In this document: piece after piece, positions 1 through 5,970 of the stretch
Layout of the letters: every line of letters begins with the position of its first letter
Numbering within the stretch: position 1 is the first letter of the stretch
From: a virus
DNA: 22,433 nt
Reading direction: 5' to 3' (one strand)
IMG/VR virus record: IMGVR_UViG_3300047557_001302
Location: 1-22,433 of that record
Position numbers and translations under genes: made by a program
Notes under the pieces: generated by a model
Database searches by the model: none
What the model was told of the DNA's origin: nothing
What the model saw: only the letters and a program-made list of their open reading frames with translations

Positions 1-2
1 GC

Positions 3-842
3 TCAGAGGCTCTCGGATACCTAGGCCATATGGACATGCTCAACCGCTTCTTCAAAAACGACTTGAACAACTCGGCCCAAGGCCGCATGAGATGCGAGGT
101 GGTCAAGTTTCGACTCAAAGGGCATGCGGAAAAACCGTTTTGGCGGTGGGTTTGCTCCTGGGCGCGAGCTATTCGACGGCCATCTGATATCGGGTTTGAC
201 GATAGTGCTTTTGTCCTGCCGAGACTCATTGAGCAAGAGCACTTGGTCGATGCGCAAACGCTTGCAGATGGGATGCTGTTTGCCATGCCCGCCGTCGGGT
301 TGGCCGAACAACGAGAGGAGCGGAAGCGCACTGTAGGTGAGCGCTGCGAAAAAATCGCTAGCCTTGTCAACAACACGGGCCAGCCAGCACTTGTGTGGTG
401 CCACCTCAACGAAGAAGGCGACATGCTTGAAAAAATGATCCCTGATGCCGTGCAAGTTTCGGGGGCTGATTCTGATGATAAGAAAGAGGCAAAGCTGGAG
501 GAGTTCGCTGAGGGGCGCGCAAGAATTCTCATCACAAAACCAAAAATTGGAGCATGGGGGCTTAATTTTCAGCACTGCAACCATGTGACATTTTTCCCAT
601 CTCACAGTTTTGAGCAGTATTACCAGTCTGTTCGTCGCTGCTGGCGTTTTGGCCAAAAACGCGAGGTCACGGTAGACATTGTTACTACTGAGGGTGAGCG
701 AGGGGTTATGCGAAATCTCCAGCGAAAAGCAGAGCAAGCCGACAAGATGTTTTCGAATCTTGTTGCAGAGATGAATCAAGCCCTCGCAATCGAGCGAGTT
801 AACAACATGACAAAGAAAATTGAGGTGCCATCATGGCTGTAA
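3..842 (+). CDS. SNF2-type DEAD/DEAH helicase, C-terminal part (5' end outside window)
   Basis: The reading frame is open to the left edge, so this is the C-terminal part of a longer protein; the ATG at 30 is internal. It shows the second RecA-like lobe of an SF2/SNF2 helicase. A strand reading ALVWCHLN (about nt 387-410) is followed by VSGADSDD. Then come a motif V-like segment, ILITKPKIGAWGLNF (about nt 525-569), and a clear motif VI, QSVRRCWRFGQ (about nt 624-656), which contains the arginine finger. In this family such proteins use ATP to translocate on or remodel DNA, and phages place them with replication genes. The N-terminal Walker A and B lobe is outside the window. The last 10 nt overlap the methyltransferase start, so the two are probably translated together. 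The family is secure; the exact role in the phage is not shown. Confidence 0.88.
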   Translation, partial: SEALGYLGHMDMLNRFFKNDLNNSAQGRMRCEVVKFRLKGHAEKPFWRWVCSWARAIRRPSDIGFDDSAFVLPRLIEQEHLVDAQTLADGMLFAMPAVGLAEQREERKRTVGERCEKIASLVNNTGQPALVWCHLNEEGDMLEKMIPDAVQVSGADSDDKKEAKLEEFAEGRARILITKPKIGAWGLNFQHCNHVTFFPSHSFEQYYQSVRRCWRFGQKREVTVDIVTTEGERGVMRNLQRKAEQADKMFSNLVAEMNQALAIERVNNMTKKIEVPSWL

Positions 843-1813
843 TCGATCAACTTATTACCGACAAATTCGCAATCTATAACGGCGACTGCATGGAGGTTAT
901 GTCTGGTTTGCCGACAGGCAGCATCCATCACTCGATATATTCGCCGCCGTTCGGCGGGTTGTATCACTACAGCAGTAACGAGCGAGACTTGTCTAACTGC
1001 GACACGTACGAGTCATTTTTCGATCACTACAAATTTGTAGTCCGTGAGCTTGCTCGCATCACGATGCCAGGGCGTGTTACTGCCGTCCATTGCATGGATG
1101 TGCCTCGCAGCAATAGCGGGACGGACTCATTGATCGATTTTCCGGGTGACATTATCCGATTGCATGAGGCCGAAGGATGGCGATTCACGGGCCGCCGGAT
1201 GATCTGGAAAGAGCCTCTTGCCGTGCGACTTCGCACAATGCAGAAGAACCTCGCTCACGCCTCGCTTTGCGCAGATTCGATTGATTGTGGCGTTGCCAGC
1301 GGAGACATGCTCCTAACATTCCGCAGAGCGGGGGCAAACCCGGTGCCAGTTAAACACCCCGAGGGGTTGTTCGACTACGCGGGCGAGCGAGTTCCACCCG
1401 CTGACTTATTGCCGTATCGAGGCTGGACTGGCAAGCAGACGGAGAACCGCTGGTCGCATTGGATCTGGAGACAGTACGCAGATTGCATGTGGGATGACGT
1501 GCGGATTAATCGCGTATTGCCATTCCGCGAAGCGCGGGACGGTGACGATGAAAAGCATGTCCACCCGCTCCAGCTCGATGTAATAGACCGCTGCGTGGAG
1601 CTTTTTAGCAATCCTGGCGAAACAGTTTTTACACCCTTCATGGGCGTCGGGTCAGAGGTCTACAGCCCTGTACTTCTTGGCCGTCGCGGCATTGGCGCAG
1701 AGTTGAAGCCGAGCTACTACAGGCAAGCCGTCAAAAATGTGCAGATGGCAGCGGCTGGTCGGAAGGATATCGAAACATCAGAGGCGTTTGATTTTGGCGA
1801 GGAATCAGAATGA
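833..1813 (+). CDS. Beta-class DNA methyltransferase (N6-adenine or N4-cytosine)
   Basis: A 326-aa SAM-dependent DNA methylase. The motif order is that of the beta class: catalytic motif IV first (SPPF, residues 37-40, in YSPPFGG), a target-recognition region in the middle, then the SAM-binding motif I near the C-terminus (TPFMGVGS, 267-274, followed by GIGAELKPSYY, 286-296). KHVHPLQLDVIDR (241-253) matches the HPxQ-type motif before motif I. SPP(F/Y) is used by both N4-cytosine and N6-adenine enzymes, so the modified base cannot be read from the sequence. No restriction endonuclease is adjacent, so a solitary phage methylase that protects phage DNA or marks it for packaging or replication is likely. 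The start overlaps the helicase stop and the end overlaps the next gene through ATGA. Confidence 0.9.
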   Translation: MAVIDQLITDKFAIYNGDCMEVMSGLPTGSIHHSIYSPPFGGLYHYSSNERDLSNCDTYESFFDHYKFVVRELARITMPGRVTAVHCMDVPRSNSGTDSLIDFPGDIIRLHEAEGWRFTGRRMIWKEPLAVRLRTMQKNLAHASLCADSIDCGVASGDMLLTFRRAGANPVPVKHPEGLFDYAGERVPPADLLPYRGWTGKQTENRWSHWIWRQYADCMWDDVRINRVLPFREARDGDDEKHVHPLQLDVIDRCVELFSNPGETVFTPFMGVGSEVYSPVLLGRRGIGAELKPSYYRQAVKNVQMAAAGRKDIETSEAFDFGEESE

Positions 1814-2193
1814 CCACCCTATCTAAAAAAATCATTAGCACCACAACAAAATCATCACCCAAGCCCAAGCGCAAAACAAAATCATCAGCCGCCTGGGTCG
1901 CAGCTCACGACGCCCGCAAGCGTGCAGCGGGGCAAAAGCGGGTGCATATCTGGGTGGCAAAGGAGCACGAGGCAACGCTGCGTTGGTACGCTCAGGCCCT
2001 CGCCGCGTCGAAACATGGCGCACCTTGTGGTCTGGTCAAAGCGGCGGCATGGACTCCGGTAGAGACGCTGGACAATCTCTCGCGCTACACAAGCGGGACG
2101 ATTTACCCCGAGCCTGGGCCGCTGATTGGCATGGTGCCTCTGTACACGCTGGAGGCGCTGGCGGCATTGATGCGAGGCGCTGTTACAAAATAG
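1810..2193 (+). CDS. Basic hypothetical protein
   Basis: A 127-aa protein of unknown function whose ATGA start overlaps the methyltransferase stop. The first 25 residues are a Lys/Ser/Thr-rich low-complexity tail. The segment WVAAHDARKRAAGQKRVHIW (residues 29-48), followed by an amphipathic helix ending in RWYAQAL, has the strand-then-helix look of a ribbon-helix-helix DNA-binding protein. That is only a resemblance; the canonical RHH spacing is not certain. It is the last gene before a short non-coding control region containing a 16-bp palindrome. If it does bind DNA, that palindrome would be an obvious candidate target. Alternatively it is an unrelated early phage protein. Confidence 0.65.
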   Translation: MTTLSKKIISTTTKSSPKPKRKTKSSAAWVAAHDARKRAAGQKRVHIWVAKEHEATLRWYAQALAASKHGAPCGLVKAAAWTPVETLDNLSRYTSGTIYPEPGPLIGMVPLYTLEALAALMRGAVTK

Positions 2194-2206
2194 CCTGAAA
2201 AACACC

Positions 2207-2235
2207 TTGCATTAGCGCTAATGCTCGGGCACACT
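2207..2235 (+). promoter_or_regulatory. Candidate promoter/operator with 16-bp perfect palindrome
   Basis: Bases 2209-2224 read GCATTAGCGCTAATGC, a perfect 16-bp palindrome in the 73-bp gap before the next small gene. TTGCAT at 2207-2212 could be a -35 box. Seventeen bases later CACACT (2230-2235) is a weak -10 candidate with 3 of 6 consensus bases. The palindrome would then sit in the spacer, a typical operator position. Its TTAGC-GCTAA core resembles the KorB operator of plasmid RK2 (consensus TTTAGCSGCTAAA) but lacks the central base. The palindrome is certain; promoter and operator roles are inferred. Confidence 0.5.
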
Positions 2236-2266
2236 CTCTACATCAACAACGCAACGGAGAGAGAAA

Positions 2267-2428
2267 ATGGACAAATTCACCACGCATCAACTGCAAGCCG
2301 CCCTGATCGGACTGCGCGCACGCACCGACGCAGACAGCGTGGCCGCATACGAAATGACGTTTGATGAAGTTGCCAGCCGCATGGGTGACGAGGCATTCGA
2401 CGCTTGGTGTGAGGCGCAGGGGTTTTGA
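2267..2428 (+). CDS. Small hypothetical protein, 53 aa
   Basis: A short acidic ORF beginning MDKFTTHQLQ and ending WCEAQGF. The leader GGAGAGAGAA before the ATG is a purine-rich ribosome binding site. The stop overlaps the following ATG (TGATG), as expected for translational coupling. The middle, with alternating hydrophobic residues such as LIGLRAR and EVASRMGDEAFDAW, predicts two short helices and no recognisable domain. It is the first gene after the palindrome-containing control region, so it probably starts a separately regulated transcript. Phage proteins of this size in this position are often host-takeover or regulatory factors, but nothing here identifies one. Confidence 0.6.
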   Translation: MDKFTTHQLQAALIGLRARTDADSVAAYEMTFDEVASRMGDEAFDAWCEAQGF

Positions 2429-2613
2429 TGAAGGCCCCAGACTGGCAGGGGCAGGCAGACAAGGAGGCCCGGCGCATCGTGCGCAAGGCCTACGCTGCAG
2501 GAAGCACGGTGCCCTACAGCCTCGGGCGCCTGCTAGAGCTTGGCTTTAGCCTAAAGGTAGTGCGGGCCGTCTACCGCAGCCCAGCGCTTGATTCCCCTGG
2601 CTCGGTGCGCTAA
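2428..2613 (+). CDS. Small basic hypothetical protein, 61 aa
   Basis: Begins MKAPDWQGQADKEARRIV at an ATG overlapping the previous stop, with AGGGG upstream as ribosome binding site. A TTG three bases earlier is less likely as the start. The protein is rich in Arg and Lys. Its predicted helical segment YSLGRLLELGFSLKVVRAVY could be a small HTH-like unit (SLGRLLELG-F-SLKVVRAVYRS), but it is too short to assign. Coding status rests on tight coupling, the ribosome binding site and codon use; function is unknown. Confidence 0.55.
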   Translation: MKAPDWQGQADKEARRIVRKAYAAGSTVPYSLGRLLELGFSLKVVRAVYRSPALDSPGSVR

Positions 2614-2846
2614 GCTCAGCATGTCGTCCTGTTCAGTTCGGCATGGCACGGCCTAGGGGGCACCCGAAAAGGCGACTAATCCACGCCCTGGCCTGTCTTC
2701 CTCGCACATCGCACGACCCAAAATCAGGCGATTTGTATCACTGTCAAGCAAGCGCATAGACGGGGGGGGCGTAAGCCGCAAGGCCCGCGCCCTCGATTGC
2801 TTGCGGGGGTTTTGGCCCCCCCGGTCTATGCGCAGAGAAGGAGCGT
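2614..2846. other. 233-bp intergenic control region before the replication genes
   Basis: This is the longest gene-free stretch in the window. Its right third (2752-2833) is a large nested inverted repeat, listed separately. The left part holds AAATC-AGGC-GATTT (2721-2734), a short dyad next to TTGTAT (2733-2738), a weak -35 candidate. No convincing -10 box at the right distance was found. ORFs on either strand here are short and have no ribosome binding site. The region probably separates the upstream short transcript from the replication operon. Confidence 0.5.
2752..2833 (+). repeat. Nested inverted repeat / RNA structure upstream of replication gene
   Basis: GCGCATAGAC (2752-2761) pairs perfectly with GTCTATGCGC (2824-2833). 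After one G:G mismatch, seven Gs (2763-2769) plus C2770 pair with G2815 plus seven Cs (2816-2822). Inside, CCGCAAG (2776-2782) pairs with CTTGCGG (2800-2806). A rival hairpin, GGGGG (2805-2809) with CCCCC (2816-2820) across TTTTGG, cannot form at the same time as the outer stem. The structure ends one base before the purine-rich ribosome binding site GAGAAGGAG (2835-2843). It could be a terminator of the upstream unit, a translational or attenuation switch, or a DNA-level element near the origin. Confidence 0.7.
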
Positions 2847-3635
2847 ATGGCACGCGCAAGAAACATCAAGCCTGGGTTTTTCCGAAGCGCCGATCTTGTT
2901 GAAACAACATTCGCGGCGCGCCTGCTTTTCATCGGACTGTGGACTATTGCAGATCGATCTGGGAGGCTAGAGGATCGCCCAAAGCAGATCAAGATGGAAA
3001 TATTCCCGGCAGATGACGTCGACATAGAAAGTTGTCTTCGAGAGCTTGAGGCAATTTCAGTCATTGATCGCTACGCGGTTGATGGGCGCAGCTTCATCCA
3101 GGTCGTGAACTTCTCGAAGCATCAAAACCCGCACCGAGACGAGCGTGCGAGCACACTGCCAGACAAGTGCGGGAACATTGAAAGCCCAGCGCAAAAACCA
3201 ATGAAGCACAGTGCAAGCACAGTGCAAGCACGGTGCACGAAAGATGCTGACACTGTGCCAATCGGGCTGATTCCTGATTCCGGATTCCTGATTCCTGAAA
3301 CAGAACCTGTCGGTTCTGTGGGCGCGAGCGCCCCGAAGCCACGGGCCAGCCGAAAGTGCCCGGAGTCATTCGCCCTCACCCCAGAACTCATCTCGTGGGC
3401 TGAATCGGAGGCGCCTGGGGTGCCTCTCGACACCGAGACGGCAAAGCTGCGCGACCACACCTTCAAAAACGCCATTTCCGACTGGCCGGGGGCGTGGCGC
3501 AATTGGATGCGGAGGGCCCAGCAAGACCTTGGGTTTCGCAGGGCGCCGGGGGGCGTGACCGCGACCAGCAAGCACGCTGGCTTTGCCCAGAAAAACTACC
3601 GAGAAGGGATCGAAGCAGATGGATCAATCGCCTGA
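2847..3635 (+). CDS. Phage replication initiator-like protein (replisome organizer/DnaT-like)
   Basis: A 262-aa protein. The N-terminal ~110 residues (KPGFFRSADLVETTFAARLL, then WTIADRSGRLEDRP, FPADDVDIESCLREL, and VVNFSKHQNPH at about 87-97) match the winged-helix N-terminal domain common in phage replication proteins. Residues ~115-170 are a low-complexity linker. The C-terminus (residues ~195-225, ending AWRNWMRRAQQDL) resembles the small helical domain of DnaT- or PriC-like loader partners. The expected role is to bind the phage origin and recruit the DnaC-like ATPase encoded immediately downstream (17-nt overlap). The start has GAGAAGGAG upstream. The linker DNA carries iteron-like repeats, the same arrangement as lambda O. 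Family assignment is from remembered sequence pattern; the detailed partner is inference. Confidence 0.75.
   Translation: MARARNIKPGFFRSADLVETTFAARLLFIGLWTIADRSGRLEDRPKQIKMEIFPADDVDIESCLRELEAISVIDRYAVDGRSFIQVVNFSKHQNPHRDERASTLPDKCGNIESPAQKPMKHSASTVQARCTKDADTVPIGLIPDSGFLIPETEPVGSVGASAPKPRASRKCPESFALTPELISWAESEAPGVPLDTETAKLRDHTFKNAISDWPGAWRNWMRRAQQDLGFRRAPGGVTATSKHAGFAQKNYREGIEADGSIA
3205..3318 (+). other. Candidate replication origin: iteron-like arrays and hairpin inside initiator gene
   Basis: Three tandem 11-bp units, AGCACAGTGCA (3205-3215), AGCACAGTGCA (3216-3226) and AGCACGGTGCA (3227-3237), each hold the dyad GCAC-N-GTGC. An inverted partial copy, CACTGTGC, lies at 3251-3258. A second array of four 7-bp units follows: CTGATTC, CTGATTC, CGGATTC, CTGATTC (3267-3294), then a partial CTGAAAC. 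A perfect 7-bp hairpin CAGAACC-TGTC-GGTTCTG closes it (3301-3318). Neither 11 nor 7 is a multiple of three, so the repeats are not explained by protein periodicity. The origin role is inferred by analogy with lambda; no strongly AT-rich unwinding element is evident nearby. Confidence 0.5.
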
Positions 3636-4419
3636 AAACCATCCGCGATCGGTAGTTCAAGCGCTTGGTGATCGCCAGCCAGACCGCGATGGACACTGCC
3701 CAGAGCACGGGGCATTCGTGAGCCGCAACATCTTCGCCAAGGTGTGGTCGAAGTGCCCGGCGTGCTCTGCTGCTGAAGCTGCTGCGGCCCAGGCCGAAGC
3801 CAGCGAGCGAGCAGCCCGCGCCGCCGATGAGCGCCACCGGGAGGCCATTGCCCAGGCTCGCATTCCTGCCCGATTCGTGGGCCGCACGTTCGCAAACTTC
3901 GTGGCAGACAGCGACGCACAGACTCATGCCCTGACCGTCGCCCGCGACTTCTCCGAGCGGTTCGAGCATCACGCCAAGCGTGGCACGTGGTTGGTTTTCT
4001 CCGGGCGTCCTGGCACCGGGAAAAGCCATCTCGCCGCAGCGATTTTGCAAGCGTCTATCACGCGGCACGTGCGATACATGACCTGCATGGACCTGATACG
4101 AACGGTGCGCGAAACGTGGCGGCGCGACTCAGAGAAAAGCGAATCCCAGGTTCTCGCCTACCTAGCCGGGCTTGACCTGCTCGCCATCGATGAGGTGGGG
4201 ATGCAGTACGGGACCGATGGGGAGCAGACCATTCTTTTCGACGTTATAGACCGTCGATATCGGGACATGAAGCCGACGATCCTGCTCACGAATCAGAACA
4301 AGGAAGGGCTTAAGACATTCCTGGGGGAGCGCACGCACGACCGGCTGCGCGAGATTGGCCGATGGGTTGCATTCGAGTGGGAGTCCTACAGGCCGCAATC
4401 AAGGATGGAATGGAAATGA
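3619..4419 (+). CDS. DnaC-like AAA+ helicase loader ATPase
   Basis: 266 aa from the ATG at 3619, chosen because AAGGGA lies about 10 bases upstream; an in-frame TTG at 3583 has no such site. Order of elements: a Cys/His cluster, CPEH (27-30) with CPAC (46-49), likely a zinc site; an Ala/Glu-rich helix (50-80); then the ATPase core with Walker A GRPGTGKS (129-136), Walker B LLAIDE (187-192), sensor-1 ILLTNQN (221-227) and a basic DRLRE (241-245). This is the DnaC/IstB-like layout. Such proteins load the host DnaB-type helicase on single-stranded DNA. The gene overlaps the initiator-like gene by 17 nt, so the two probably act together at the phage origin. Confidence 0.88.
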   Translation: MDQSPENHPRSVVQALGDRQPDRDGHCPEHGAFVSRNIFAKVWSKCPACSAAEAAAAQAEASERAARAADERHREAIAQARIPARFVGRTFANFVADSDAQTHALTVARDFSERFEHHAKRGTWLVFSGRPGTGKSHLAAAILQASITRHVRYMTCMDLIRTVRETWRRDSEKSESQVLAYLAGLDLLAIDEVGMQYGTDGEQTILFDVIDRRYRDMKPTILLTNQNKEGLKTFLGERTHDRLREIGRWVAFEWESYRPQSRMEWK

Positions 4420-4601
4420 CGCAAAAAGACGCAGAATACGAAATCGCAGAGGCTCGGGAAATCGGAGAAAGTACAACCAACCCAAGGAGCTTGGCCTACC
4501 GATTGAAGCTGCGCGAGTTATTGGGCGAAAAGCTCACAGCAGCACAGCGCCGTCGCGAAAAAACAACAAATCGGATTTTTGGAATGCAGACATGGGAATG
4601 A
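4416..4601 (+). CDS. Small charged hypothetical protein, 61 aa
   Basis: Begins MTQKDAEYEIAEAREIG at an ATGA overlap with the DnaC-like stop. AAGGA (4401-4405) stands at normal distance; an ATG at 4410 would leave only four bases. The protein is strongly charged and predicted mostly helical (EYEIAEAREI, YRLKLRELLGEKL, then a basic AAQRRREK). No family is recognised. Coupling on both sides and the ribosome binding site support coding. Position suggests an accessory replication or early function, which is inference. Confidence 0.6.
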   Translation: MTQKDAEYEIAEAREIGESTTNPRSLAYRLKLRELLGEKLTAAQRRREKTTNRIFGMQTWE

Positions 4602-4969
4602 TCGGCTACCAGGACAAAACGGCGAAGGTTTGCATGATGGAGGTCTTACGGTGTACTACCGAGGAATTCCGACTGTCGTGGCTATCTAAGCGCGCTGGAG
4701 TTGCTGAAAGCACTGGCAGGAAAGCCGGATGTGAGCTTGAGGCAGACAGATACATCGGAAGATCGACTAGGGCAGGATGGTGGAAGGTTGTGAATCGCCC
4801 GAGCCAACAGGATATAGACGACGAGATTGCTGGAAGGGCAAAACGCGAATCGAAACGGGCAGATTACATCCACCGAAAATCGAGCGAAGACCTAATAAAC
4901 AAAGCCATCGCCAGTCGCCCGATGCGGGTGGTGGCATTTGAAGGTTCAATCAATGGGGAATCAGAGTGA
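4598..4969 (+). CDS. Hypothetical protein with possible HTH, 123 aa
   Basis: The start at 4598 forms an ATGA overlap with the previous gene; an ATG at 4592 (two residues longer) is equally possible. The frame is open further upstream, but that part is a shadow of the previous genes. Residues ~25-55 (EFRLSWLSKRAGVAESTGRK, then CELEADRYIGR) have a helix-turn-helix rhythm, with A-G-V-A-E-S-T at the turn, and could be a winged-helix DNA-binding domain. The C-terminal half is basic and helical (AKRESKRADYIHRKSSEDL). No known family is recognised. It ends in a GTGA overlap with the HNH-like gene. Confidence 0.6.
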   Translation: MIGYQDKTAKVCMMEVLRCTTEEFRLSWLSKRAGVAESTGRKAGCELEADRYIGRSTRAGWWKVVNRPSQQDIDDEIAGRAKRESKRADYIHRKSSEDLINKAIASRPMRVVAFEGSINGESE

Positions 4970-5544
4970 CGCAGAAAAGATACACAGAACACATCTTGTC
5001 CAGGTGTGAGCCAAAAGACGAGGAAACGGGGTGCATCCAATGGACTGGCGCAATGAGTTCGCGCAAGCCTGGGGACATGGCGGCTATCCCTGTCATTGGG
5101 ATCATGGTTGATGGGAAACGTGCAGTTAGGACGTGTGCATCAGTTCTGTGGCGTGAAGCTGGCAGATATTTGCCAAGTGGGCACGTTGTCTGGCGCACAT
5201 GCTGCAACGAAGACCGAAAGTGCCTGAACATAGATCACATGAAATCTGGCACAAGGGCACAGAGGCAGACATTTTTTTCTAATGGCGGAGCATGGAAGGG
5301 AAACCCTATCCGAATCGCTGGGATCATGGCCAGGGCTGAAAAGATCAGGACAAGCCGAGAAGATGTTCGAGAGATTGAGCGGCTACTTGCAAGCGGTGTC
5401 TTGAACCGGGAAATAAAGGCGCAACTCGGTCACAGCCTGCCCCTAATCAGCAGGGTTAGAACAGGGAAACACCCATACAGCGCAAACCGCGAGGCGCTTA
5501 TCCCTGGCGCGTCTGTGTTTTCATTCGGGCAAGGCCGCAGATAG
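4966..5544 (+). CDS. HNH-type endonuclease-like protein with C-terminal HTH
   Basis: 192 aa from a GTG overlapping the previous stop (GTGA), with GGGGA upstream. Residues 20-96 follow the phage HNH pattern: GCIQWTGAMSS, LWREAGRYLPSGHVV, two Cys (79, 80), then KCLNIDHMKSGT (85-96) with N88 and H91. In most relatives a His lies two residues before the first zinc Cys; here that place appears to be Arg77, so nuclease activity is uncertain. Residues ~130-166 (REDVREIERLLASGVLNREI, then KAQLGHSLPLISRVRTGKHP) look like a helix-turn-helix similar to those attached to free-standing HNH enzymes. Possible roles are a homing-type endonuclease or a degenerate DNA-binding derivative. It is the last gene before the packaging block. 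Confidence 0.7.
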   Translation: MTQKRYTEHILSRCEPKDEETGCIQWTGAMSSRKPGDMAAIPVIGIMVDGKRAVRTCASVLWREAGRYLPSGHVVWRTCCNEDRKCLNIDHMKSGTRAQRQTFFSNGGAWKGNPIRIAGIMARAEKIRTSREDVREIERLLASGVLNREIKAQLGHSLPLISRVRTGKHPYSANREALIPGASVFSFGQGRR

Positions 5545-5548
5545 ACGG

Positions 5549-5576
5549 TTGCTTTTGGCTTAAAATGCTGAATAAT
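5549..5576 (+). promoter_or_regulatory. Weak promoter candidate before the packaging genes
   Basis: TTGCTT (5549-5554) is separated by 16 bp from AATAAT (5571-5576), which matches five of six -10 consensus bases; the -35 matches only in TTG. It lies at the boundary between the replication block and the terminase block. If used, transcription would start near 5583, and the first usable ATG of the next gene would be at 5604. Confidence is low because the -35 is poor. Confidence 0.3.
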
Positions 5577-5969
5577 TGTGCAATCGATCAAGAAATATCA
5601 CGCATGGCGCACCCGCCAGATGATGACGACGAAGCGACGATATTCCGCCAAAAGATCATCTGGCGTAGCGCAGCCGACGCTGAACCACACAAGATATTGG
5701 GGCCATCGTCAATTTTCGACATCGTTCACGTACTAGCAATAAAGAGGGTGAGGCTCACAACAGCACAAGCCTCAGGGAGGACGACAAAGGAAACAGACGG
5801 CACAAAGACCGTCGAAGGGTGCAGATACCCAATGGCAAGGGATCAAGATGAGCGCGAATTGATCCGACGCGAGAAGCTATCGCGCATCAAGCCGCCAAAG
5901 CCACCTAAGGCAGCCATCACCAGGGGCCGGAAAATAGGCCGCATTTACACAGACTGGGAAGATTACTGA
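5565..5969 (+). CDS. Hypothetical protein upstream of small terminase
   Basis: 134 aa from the ATG at 5565, or 121 aa from the ATG at 5604 (MAHPPDDDDEATIF). Neither has a good ribosome binding site. The later start fits better if the promoter candidate at 5549-5576 is real. The N-terminus is acidic (DDDDEAT). The C-terminus is strongly basic and Pro-rich (SRIKPPKPPKAAITRGRKIG) and ends DWEDY, suggesting nucleic-acid contact. It is the first gene of the packaging block, one base before the small terminase. No family is recognised, and its function is unknown. Confidence 0.6.
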   Translation: MLNNCAIDQEISRMAHPPDDDDEATIFRQKIIWRSAADAEPHKILGPSSIFDIVHVLAIKRVRLTTAQASGRTTKETDGTKTVEGCRYPMARDQDERELIRREKLSRIKPPKPPKAAITRGRKIGRIYTDWEDY

Positions 5970-5970
5970 C

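Noticed and set aside
21-779. Reverse-strand 252-codon frame opposite the helicase
   Set aside because: The forward frame has clear helicase motifs, while the reverse has none and no supporting signals.
2653-2859. Reverse-strand small gene across the intergenic structure
   Set aside because: It has no ribosome binding site and consists largely of the inverted-repeat sequence.
3267-3301. CRISPR-like repeat array
   Set aside because: The units are 7 bp and contiguous, with no spacers, and lie inside a coding region; iterons or slippage repeats explain them better.
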